A stretch of 5,996 nt of DNA from assembly GCA_902797015.1 (NCBI GenBank), contig CADBRG010000224.1:1-5996 (forward strand), written 5' to 3'. The position numbers were made by a program, and so were the translations under genes. The notes below the pieces were generated by a model that searched no databases, was not told where the DNA came from, and was given only the letters and a program-made list of their open reading frames with translations. Shown here piece after piece: positions 1 to 4,599 of this stretch. Origin of the DNA: an uncultured Lachnospiraceae bacterium (GTDB taxonomy: Bacteria > Bacillota > Clostridia > Lachnospirales > Lachnospiraceae). Each line of letters starts with the position of its first letter. The first letter of the stretch is position 1.

Positions 1-344
1 ATGATCTGAACATAATCTCCGGGAACGGCAACAACACGTTTGACGGTGTTATGTTCCCACCCGCTTCCTTCCGTTTTGTAGAGTACGATATCATCCGCTT
101 TGGGTTCAGAAATGTGATAGGTAAAGCGGTTTAACAGGACACGTTGTCCGGCCTGCAGCGTATCTCCCATGGAGGCATCTGAGATGCGAACCTGAATTCC
201 GAAAAAAAATACAAGGAGAAATGCAAGAACCACAACGCCCGCGATCTCAAGTGGAAATATTATTTTTTTAAACGGACGCTTTCGATCCCGCAGATCATAA
301 AAGGGATCCTGGCGGCTGACAAATAAAAATCTGCCTCGTGGCAT
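1..344 (-). CDS. lepB: Type I signal peptidase (SPase I), N-terminal 114 residues, 3' end outside window
   Basis: This is a membrane-anchored serine/lysine protease that removes signal peptides from exported preproteins on the outer face of the cytoplasmic membrane. Reading from ATG at 344, residues 1-27 are basic and cytoplasmic-looking. Residues about 28-52 form one hydrophobic transmembrane helix. The catalytic serine box follows as SMGDTL (Ser58), then GQRVLLNRF (box C, about 66-74) and KRVVAVPGD with catalytic Lys102 (box D, about 102-110). The Ser-Lys spacing fits the family. The start is fixed by an AAGGAGT Shine-Dalgarno site at 351-357, 6 nt before ATG. The usual proline of SMxPTL is replaced by Asp. 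The reading frame is still open at the window edge, so the C-terminal boxes cannot be checked. It follows rplS, as is common in clostridia, across a hairpin at 369-390. The family call is firm; the symbol lepB versus sip is convention. Confidence 0.93.
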   Translation of the reverse strand, partial: MPRGRFLFVSRQDPFYDLRDRKRPFKKIIFPLEIAGVVVLAFLLVFFFGIQVRISDASMGDTLQAGQRVLLNRFTYHISEPKADDIVLYKTEGSGWEHNTVKRVVAVPGDYVQI

Positions 345-364
345 TTTCTAACTCCTTGTATAGT

Positions 365-390
365 AAAAGGCATGCACGATGGTGCATGCC
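365..390 (-). terminator. Hairpin with short T run between rplS and lepB (weak intrinsic terminator or attenuator)
   Basis: On the minus strand there is a perfect 9-bp stem GGCATGCAC / GTGCATGCC with a 4-nt CATC loop (369-390), followed by TTTT at 368-365. It begins 21 nt after the rplS stop. The T run is short, so termination is probably partial. lepB begins 20 nt after the run, and I see no well-spaced promoter between the two, so lepB likely depends on read-through. The hairpin could also protect the 3' end of rplS mRNA. Confidence 0.7.
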
Positions 391-411
391 CAAAACCTGA
401 TCTTTTCTAGC

Positions 412-771
412 TTATCTCGGAATAACTTTCTCTTTAACCTTGGTTGCTTTTCCGACACGACCACGCAGGTAATGCAGTCTTGCTCTTCTGACTTTACCTC
501 TGCGGACAACTTCGATGGTAGCAACATTCGGTGAATTAACCGGCCAGGTTTTTTCTACACCTACACCGTTGGAGAACTTACGTACAGTAAATGTCTCACG
601 GTTGCTGCCGCCCTGTCTCTTTAAAACAGTGCCTTCGAAAACCTGAATTCTTTCACGGTTTCCCTCTTTGATCTTTGCATGGACCCTTACAGTATCACCG
701 ACACGAAAGTCCGGCAGGTCCTCGCGGATATCAGCCGCTTCGATACTTCTTAAGATTTCCTGTGTATTCAT
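412..771 (-). CDS. rplS: 50S ribosomal protein bL19
   Basis: This is a structural protein of the large ribosomal subunit, located near the 30S-50S interface. The 119-residue product matches bL19 end to end and is close to the usual length of about 115. It has the N-terminal helix (residues 1-20), an SH3-like barrel with FRVGDTVRVHAKI and RIQVFEGTVLKRQGG, the conserved SNRETFTVRK segment, and the basic C-terminal part with RRGKVRRARLHYLRGRVGKA. The start is placed at 771 rather than at an in-frame ATG ten codons upstream (801). An AGGAGGT site lies 5 nt before 771, and the extra ten codons would fall in the structured leader. It is separated from trmD by 140 nt holding a likely promoter and leader, so it can be expressed independently of the low-level trmD, although read-through is also possible. 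Confidence 0.98.
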   Translation of the reverse strand: MNTQEILRSIEAADIREDLPDFRVGDTVRVHAKIKEGNRERIQVFEGTVLKRQGGSNRETFTVRKFSNGVGVEKTWPVNSPNVATIEVVRRGKVRRARLHYLRGRVGKATKVKEKVIPR

Positions 772-776
772 TTGTG

Positions 777-783
777 ACCTCCT
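777..783 (-). promoter_or_regulatory. Shine-Dalgarno site that decides the rplS start
   Basis: AGGAGGT on the minus strand lies 5 nt before the ATG at 771. It lies within the longer open frame starting at 801, which argues that the longer frame is not the real protein. Confidence 0.9.
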
Positions 784-848
784 GTTTATTCGGATGTTCA
801 TAACACATGGACTCGTGCCAGCGGACCATCTCCTCTTTTATTCACACC
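784..848 (-). ncRNA. Candidate bL19 (rplS) mRNA leader
   Basis: The untranslated stretch upstream of rplS contains, on the minus strand, GGTCCGCTGGCACGAGTCC (809-827). Around it are several short complementary segments: ATGG (829-826) with CCAT (810-807), GATG (830-827) with CATC (796-793), and TGTT (805-802) with AACA (798-795). Some of these are mutually exclusive. A conserved, autoregulatory L19 leader upstream of rplS is known in Firmicutes (Rfam L19_leader). The position directly before the Shine-Dalgarno site fits that family. I could not run a covariance model, so membership rests on position and the GGTCCGCTGGCAC-like core recalled from memory. The 5' limit at about 848 is inferred from the promoter. 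Confidence 0.5.
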
Positions 849-853
849 AAAAT

Positions 854-882
854 AATTTATCACATTGATAATAGAAAAGCAA
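854..882 (-). promoter_or_regulatory. Likely housekeeping promoter for rplS
   Basis: On the minus strand TTGCTT (882-877) is followed after 17 bp by TAAATT (859-854), with an AT-rich spacer containing TGTGA just before the -10. Predicted transcription would start near 847-848 and give a leader of about 76 nt. Neither hexamer is perfect (4 of 6 matches each), but spacing and location, 30-60 nt after trmD, are good. Confidence 0.55.
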
Positions 883-910
883 GTGTTTTTATCGTTTTTC
901 AGTTATCAAT
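864..910. repeat. 8-bp inverted repeat flanking the rplS -35 region
   Basis: TTATCAAT at 903-910 and its exact complement ATTGATAA at 864-871 are separated by 31 nt that contain the -35 hexamer. It could be an operator-like pair, a weak 3' hairpin of the trmD message, or chance in AT-rich DNA. I favour no function until it is shown to be conserved. Confidence 0.35.
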
Positions 911-911
911 C

Positions 912-1646
912 TCAGTCAGCGCTTTTATGTCCAATGATTCTTGCGATCTCCTCGTGTGTAAGCATGGCCTCTTTTAACAGATCCGGCCGCATCTGACAAG
1001 TCCGTTTTAAGGACTCTTCTCTTCTCCATTGGCTGATCTTCTCATGGTCTCCGGACAAAAGCACTTCGGGAACGGCTTTCCCGTTCCAGCATTCCGGTCT
1101 GGAGTACTGCGGATATTCCAACAGACCGTTTTCAAAGGACTCGCCTTCTCCGGAGTCGGCATTTCCCAGCACGCCCGGAATCATTCTGGAAATCGCGTCG
1201 ATCATCATGAGCGCCGGGAGTTCTCCGCCGGTCAGTACAAAATCGCCGGCAGATATGGGATCTGTAACGATTTCGTTTAAAACACGTTCATCGACACCTT
1301 CATAGTGACCGCATAGAAAAATGAGGTCTTTCTCTTTGGCGAGCTCTTTTGCCATATCCTGGTTAAAGGTCTTCCCCTGTGGTGTCAGATAAATGCAGCG
1401 CGGTTTCTCCTGCATCTCGGATACGATATCTGACCAGGCATCATAGATTGGCTGCGCCTGCATTACCATACCGGGACCGCCACCATAAGGATAATCATCC
1501 ACTTTGTGATGCTTATCGGTGGAATAATCCCGGATATTGATTGCCTGATAGGAAATAATACCGTTTTCGCTGGCCCGTCCGAGGATGCTCATATCCATAT
1601 AGCTGGAGATCAATTCCGGAAATAAAGTCATAATATGATAGTTCAT
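912..1646 (-). CDS. trmD: tRNA (guanine-37-N1) methyltransferase TrmD
   Basis: TrmD transfers a methyl group from S-adenosylmethionine to N1 of G37, 3' of the anticodon, in tRNAs reading CNN-type codons, which prevents +1 frameshifting. It is a dimeric SPOUT enzyme with a trefoil knot. At 244 residues the length is normal. Visible motifs are MTLFPELI (6-13), YGGGPGMVM (54-62), LCGHYEGVDERV (111-122), GDFVLTGGELPA (134-145) and the knot segment IDAISRMIPGVLG with Arg154, then LLEYPQYSRPE (175-185) and LLSGDH (196-201). The residue collinear with the E. coli general base Asp169 is Glu here (GEGESF, Glu169). The start codon overlaps the rimM stop in TGATG, with GAGGGAA a few nt upstream, implying translational coupling. 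The gene is followed by the rplS promoter region and no clear terminator. Confidence 0.98.
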   Translation of the reverse strand: MNYHIMTLFPELISSYMDMSILGRASENGIISYQAINIRDYSTDKHHKVDDYPYGGGPGMVMQAQPIYDAWSDIVSEMQEKPRCIYLTPQGKTFNQDMAKELAKEKDLIFLCGHYEGVDERVLNEIVTDPISAGDFVLTGGELPALMMIDAISRMIPGVLGNADSGEGESFENGLLEYPQYSRPECWNGKAVPEVLLSGDHEKISQWRREESLKRTCQMRPDLLKEAMLTHEEIARIIGHKSAD

Positions 1647-2158
1647 CAGAGTTCCCTCAGTCCAGGCATCAAAAATGCAGTGACTCTTCCGGATTCCAGA
1701 TCAACGTCCCTGATGCACTGAAGAATCGCCGGAAGCAGAAGCTCATGTCCGTCTTCCTGCTTCACAACGTATACGTCATTGGCACTGGTTGAGATCACGT
1801 CCGTCAATTCGCCGAGATATTCGTCTTCGGTAGAATAAACGCTAAGACCGATCAGATCGGCAATAAAATTCTCATTTTCGCCGAGTGGAACGGCCTGATC
1901 CCTGGTGATATACAATCCTTTTCCGCGAAATCCCTGGATTTCATTTATATTACTATATTCTGCGAACCGCAGGACTGCCATGTTCTTGACGAATTTCACC
2001 TGTGTGATATGCAGAGTTATGTTTTCTTTTTCGGGTTCCAGAATCACGGTCTTAAGCTTTTTAAAACGCTTGATATCATCCGTGGTCGGGAACACTTTTA
2101 CCTCGCCTGCAATCCCATGTGTATTCGCTATGACGCCAACTTTTAACAAATCATCCAT
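1646..2158 (-). CDS. rimM: 16S rRNA processing / 30S maturation factor RimM
   Basis: RimM binds ribosomal protein uS19 and assists folding of the 16S rRNA head during 30S assembly. The 170-residue protein has the N-terminal RimM barrel, with KVGVIANTHGIAGEVKVFP at residues 6-24 and the FRGKGLYI segment near 77-84. The C-terminal PRC-barrel domain (about 98-170) has LIGLSVY, LGELTDVISTSANDVYVV, LLLPAI and the closing MPGLREL. The length is typical. The Shine-Dalgarno site is poor: upstream of ATG there is only AGAAAGA 10-16 nt away and a GAG 2-4 nt away. Together with the terminator ending 20 nt upstream, this suggests deliberately low expression. An ATG at 2165 is out of frame. The stop overlaps trmD by one base. 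No ylqD lies between khpA and rimM, unlike Bacillus subtilis. Confidence 0.97.
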   Translation of the reverse strand: MDDLLKVGVIANTHGIAGEVKVFPTTDDIKRFKKLKTVILEPEKENITLHITQVKFVKNMAVLRFAEYSNINEIQGFRGKGLYITRDQAVPLGENENFIADLIGLSVYSTEDEYLGELTDVISTSANDVYVVKQEDGHELLLPAILQCIRDVDLESGRVTAFLMPGLREL

Positions 2159-2178
2159 TGCTCATAAATCTTTCTGTT

Positions 2179-2210
2179 AAAAAATGTGCTCTCGCAATCG
2201 AGAGCACATT
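2179..2210 (-). terminator. Strong intrinsic terminator / attenuator between khpA and rimM
   Basis: On the minus strand there is a perfect 12-bp stem (AATGTGCTCTCG / CGAGAGCACATT) with a 4-nt ATTG loop. It is followed by a run of six T (2184-2179), whose first two bases pair at the stem base. It starts 3 nt after the khpA stop. The opposite strand lacks a T run, so it acts only on leftward transcription. Since rimM begins 20 nt later, downstream genes must rely on read-through or on a promoter inside khpA. Confidence 0.92.
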
Positions 2211-2213
2211 CAA

Positions 2214-2444
2214 TTATACGATTTCTACAATGACTTTCTTGTCATTCTCCCTGGAAGCTGCCGCTTTGACAACGGCACGGATTGCTTTTGCGATCCTTCC
2301 CTGCTTTCCGATTACTTTACCCATATCGGCTGATGCAACATGGAGTTCATAAACGACCAGGTGGTCTTTTTCTCTGACAGATACCGTAACTTCTTCCGGG
2401 TTATCGACAAGTGATTTTGCAATTACTGCGATTAACTCCTGCAT
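2214..2444 (-). CDS. khpA: KH-domain RNA-binding protein KhpA (YlqC family)
   Basis: KhpA is a small single-KH-domain protein that, in streptococci and relatives, partners with KhpB (Jag/EloR) to bind RNAs and influence cell elongation. Here that role is inferred from family. The 76 residues are full length for the family. The KH core is visible: beta strand VTVSVREKDHLVVYELHV (19-36), then MGKVIGKQGRIAKAIRAVVKA (41-61) carrying the GxxG loop GKQG (46-49), and the last strand KKVIVEIV. A GAGGT Shine-Dalgarno site lies 6 nt before ATG. It starts 17 nt after rpsP, the classical position of ylqC, and shares its transcript up to the terminator just after its stop. Confidence 0.95.
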   Translation of the reverse strand: MQELIAVIAKSLVDNPEEVTVSVREKDHLVVYELHVASADMGKVIGKQGRIAKAIRAVVKAAASRENDKKVIVEIV

Positions 2445-2461
2445 GTTTTTACCTCGCGAAT

Positions 2462-2707
2462 CTATTTCTCAATACCGGCATTCTTCAGAATTCTTTCTAC
2501 AGTAGCTGTCGGCTGTGCGCCGTTGGAAAGCCATTTTTTAACAGCCTCTTCGTCAACCTTAACCTCTGACGGCTCTTTGCACGGATCATAATAACCAACC
2601 TGCTCGATGAATCTTCCGTCACGCGGGCTTCTGGAATCTGCTACTACGATTCTGTAAAACGGTGCTTTTTTCTTACCCATTCTTTTTAATCTGATTTTTA
2701 CTGCCAT
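2462..2707 (-). CDS. rpsP: 30S ribosomal protein bS16
   Basis: bS16 is a 30S subunit assembly protein that binds the 5' domain of 16S rRNA. The 81-residue sequence matches the family over its full length: MAVKIRLKRMGKKKAPFYRIVVADSR-type N-terminus (1-26), SPRDGRFIEQVGYYDP (27-42), then VDEEAVKKWLSNGAQPTATVERIL (51-74). AGGAGG at 2717-2722 lies 9 nt before ATG. It begins 39 nt after ffh and precedes khpA by 17 nt, the standard Firmicutes order. The short gap after ffh shows no convincing independent promoter. Confidence 0.98.
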   Translation of the reverse strand: MAVKIRLKRMGKKKAPFYRIVVADSRSPRDGRFIEQVGYYDPCKEPSEVKVDEEAVKKWLSNGAQPTATVERILKNAGIEK

Positions 2708-2746
2708 TATTTGTTTCCTCCTATAATCAATTCATATTTATCTATG

Positions 2747-4105
2747 TTAAAACGGAAGTTTTAATCCGCCGAACATACCGCCGCCGCGTTTGCCCTTGCC
2801 TGTGAGACCGGGCATCTGTTTCATCATTTTTTTGGCCTGCTCAAACTGTTTTACGAGCCGGTTGACTTCTGAGATATCTACGCCTGCGCCTGCTGCGATC
2901 CTGCGCTTTCTGCTCGGATTCATCAGAGACGGCTTACTGCGCTCTTCAGGTGTCATGGAATAAATGATGGCTTCGATGCGTGCCATCTTTTTATCATCCA
3001 CTGCATCTTCGATCTGCTTCAGCTGGCTGCCGCCCATACCGGGCATCATGGACAGAACACTTGTGAGACCGCCCATTTTTTTCATCTGGTTCATCGAGGT
3101 CAGATAATCGTCGAAGGTGAATTCCGCGCGTTTCATGCGCTTTTCCATCTCTGCGGCTTTTTCCTCGTCGATCTCCTCCTGTGCCTTTTCAATCAGTGTC
3201 AGCACATCACCCATGCCGAGGATTCTCGATGCCATACGATCCGGATAGAACTGTTCGAGATCTGACAGCTTCTCTCCCATTCCGGCATACAGGATAGGCT
3301 TTCCTGTGACTGCGCGGATTGATAATGCCGCACCACCTCTGGTGTCGCCGTCAAGCTTTGTCAGGATCACACCGTCGATGCCGATGCGCTCATCAAAGGT
3401 CTTGGCTACGTTGACGGCATCCTGACCGGTCATCGCATCTACAACGAGAACAGTCTGTGCAACATCAACCGCTTCTTTGATCGCTTCAAGCTCCTGCATC
3501 ATATCATCATCGATGTGCAGACGGCCTGCGGTATCAAGGATGACAAGACGGTTGTCGTTTTTGGATGCATGTTCAACAGCTGCTTTTGCAATGTCGACAG
3601 GACTGTGTCCGTCGCCCATGGAAAAGACTTCCACACCCTGCTTTTCACCATTGACCTGCAGCTGTTTGATCGCTGCGGGACGATAGATGTCGCAGGCTAC
3701 CAGAAGCGGATTCTTGCCTTTTACTTTGAATTTACCTGCAATCTTGGCTGCTGTCGTCGTTTTACCGGCACCTTGAAGACCTGTCATCATCAGGACCGTG
3801 ATCGATTTGCCGGGACGAAAAGCGATTTCAGTGGTCTCGCTTCCCATAAGGGAAACCATCTCTTCGTTTACGATCTTGATTACCATCTGTCCCGGGTTCA
3901 ACCCGTTCATGACATCGGAACCGATCGCCCGCTCTTCGACGGATTTGACAAATTGTTTTACGACGCGGAAGTTAACGTCTGCCTCTAAAAGCGCCATTTT
4001 GACTTCTTTTAAAGCAGTCTTGACATCGGCTTCCGTCAGTCGGCCCTTGCTTCTCAGATTGCGAAAGACATTTTGCAGTTTTTCGGAAAGACTTTCAAAT
4101 GCCAT
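2747..4105 (-). CDS. ffh: Signal recognition particle GTPase Ffh (SRP54)
   Basis: Ffh binds 4.5S/scRNA and hydrophobic signal sequences on nascent chains and docks with FtsY at the membrane to deliver ribosomes to SecYEG. The 452-residue protein is standard length. The N domain covers about 1-95 and the GTPase G domain about 96-300. Its motifs are GLQGAGKTT (109-117, P-loop), DIYRPAA (139-145), DTAGR (191-195), TKLD (249-252) and GMGEK (275-279). The methionine-rich M domain covers about 325-432 with MNQMKKMGGL, SMMPGMGG and the RNA-binding SRKRRIAAGAG (398-408). The tail ends in a glycine-rich GGGMFGGLKLPF. AGGAGA lies 5 nt before ATG. It follows ylxM by 30 nt and precedes rpsP by 39 nt, indicating one transcript. 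Confidence 0.99.
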   Translation of the reverse strand: MAFESLSEKLQNVFRNLRSKGRLTEADVKTALKEVKMALLEADVNFRVVKQFVKSVEERAIGSDVMNGLNPGQMVIKIVNEEMVSLMGSETTEIAFRPGKSITVLMMTGLQGAGKTTTAAKIAGKFKVKGKNPLLVACDIYRPAAIKQLQVNGEKQGVEVFSMGDGHSPVDIAKAAVEHASKNDNRLVILDTAGRLHIDDDMMQELEAIKEAVDVAQTVLVVDAMTGQDAVNVAKTFDERIGIDGVILTKLDGDTRGGAALSIRAVTGKPILYAGMGEKLSDLEQFYPDRMASRILGMGDVLTLIEKAQEEIDEEKAAEMEKRMKRAEFTFDDYLTSMNQMKKMGGLTSVLSMMPGMGGSQLKQIEDAVDDKKMARIEAIIYSMTPEERSKPSLMNPSRKRRIAAGAGVDISEVNRLVKQFEQAKKMMKQMPGLTGKGKRGGGMFGGLKLPF

Positions 4106-4135
4106 AAGAATCTCCTGAATCGTAATGTGTCAGTG

Positions 4136-4480
4136 CTACAGTTCTTCGGAAAGTCTGGCTGCGATCGCCGCGATCCTGTCAAGATGATCCTGCTGTGCTT
4201 CTGCCGGACAATCAATGGCAAGCTTGCGAATCTCTTCAACCTGATGTCTCGTTTCCCTGAAACGTTCAAACAGGTGCAGCTTGTTCTCATATCCCTCAAG
4301 AAGCTTGTCACATCTTCTGATCAGGTCATGTACACCCTGGCGGCTGATCGAAAGCTCGCTTGCGATCTCGCCGAGTGACATGTCATTCAGAACTGCGTCT
4401 TCATATACCTGTCTTTGATGTTCCGTCAGAAGTTCTCCGTAAAAATCATAGAGGAAAACCTGACGATCGATCTTCTCCAT
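4136..4480 (-). CDS. ylxM: YlxM family SRP-associated helix-turn-helix protein
   Basis: YlxM is a small sigma-region-4-like protein found next to ffh in most Firmicutes. In streptococci it binds SRP components and modulates their GTPase activity, and the same role is inferred here. From ATG at 4480 the product is 114 residues, matching the usual 110 or so. It begins MEKIDRQVFLYDFYGELLTE, then has a helix-turn-helix (about 33-57, DMSLGEIASELSISRQGVHD) and a charged, probably coiled-coil tail (65-114). A longer open frame reaches GTG at 4537, adding 19 residues, but the GAGGTG site directly before 4480 and family length favour the shorter form. It follows the ilvA terminator and a candidate promoter, so it probably heads the ylxM-ffh-rpsP-khpA transcript. 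Confidence 0.95.
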   Translation of the reverse strand: MEKIDRQVFLYDFYGELLTEHQRQVYEDAVLNDMSLGEIASELSISRQGVHDLIRRCDKLLEGYENKLHLFERFRETRHQVEEIRKLAIDCPAEAQQDHLDRIAAIAARLSEEL

Positions 4481-4484
4481 AAAG

Positions 4485-4490
4485 CACCTC
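4485..4490 (-). promoter_or_regulatory. Shine-Dalgarno site fixing the ylxM start
   Basis: GAGGTG on the minus strand ends 4 nt before ATG at 4480 (core GAGG 6 nt away). It lies inside the alternative longer frame from 4537. A similar TATCCGGGGC sequence occurs about 40 nt upstream, but it is not followed by a suitably spaced start. Confidence 0.8.
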
Positions 4491-4543
4491 GGATAACTGA
4501 TTTTCATATCGGAGCACACTTTGCCCCGGATACGCACCTGTAC

Positions 4544-4572
4544 ACACTAACACACATAAAAACAGGTGTCAA
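4544..4572 (-). promoter_or_regulatory. Candidate ylxM-ffh promoter with -35 inside the ilvA terminator
   Basis: On the minus strand a consensus TTGACA (4572-4567) is followed by 17 bp and TAGTGT (4549-4544), preceded by TGT, an extended -10 signature. The -35 lies in the 3' arm of the terminator hairpin and the spacer contains its T run. Transcription would begin near 4537, giving a leader of about 57 nt that could form a 6-bp hairpin (CGGGGC / GCTCCG, 4510-4528). The -10 matches the consensus poorly, so this is tentative. Confidence 0.4.
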
Positions 4573-4592
4573 GTATTTATTCTTGACACCTG
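4558..4592 (-). terminator. Intrinsic terminator after ilvA
   Basis: On the minus strand there is a perfect 11-bp stem CAGGTGTCAAG / CTTGACACCTG around an 8-nt AATAAATA loop (4563-4592), followed by TTTTT (4562-4558). It starts 7 nt after the ilvA stop. It should end the ftsY-ilvA transcript. On the plus strand a T run (4597-4601) sits 4 nt beyond the stem, so weak bidirectional activity is possible but no plus-strand gene needs it. Confidence 0.9.
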
Positions 4593-4599
4593 CGAATTT

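Noticed and set aside
772..801. Ten-codon N-terminal extension of rplS from ATG at 801
   Set aside because: A strong AGGAGGT precedes ATG at 771, bL19 normally starts there, and the extension overlaps the leader.
2708..2750. Possible separate rpsP promoter in the ffh-rpsP gap (TTAACA then TTATAG)
   Set aside because: The -10 matches consensus at only two positions and the predicted start would fall in the Shine-Dalgarno site.
3515..3988. 157-residue plus-strand open frame opposite ffh
   Set aside because: It lies wholly antisense to a perfectly conserved ffh G domain, has no recognisable motif or upstream ribosome site, and is explained by the codon pattern of the opposite strand.
4054..4311. 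85-residue minus-strand open frame overlapping ylxM and ffh
   Set aside because: It is out of frame with two well-supported genes, basic and low in recognisable structure; a frame shadow.
4481..4537. 19-codon N-terminal extension of ylxM from GTG at 4537 (or ATG at 4507)
   Set aside because: It would make the protein longer than the family norm and would bury the GAGGTG ribosome site; the GTG also coincides with the predicted transcription start.
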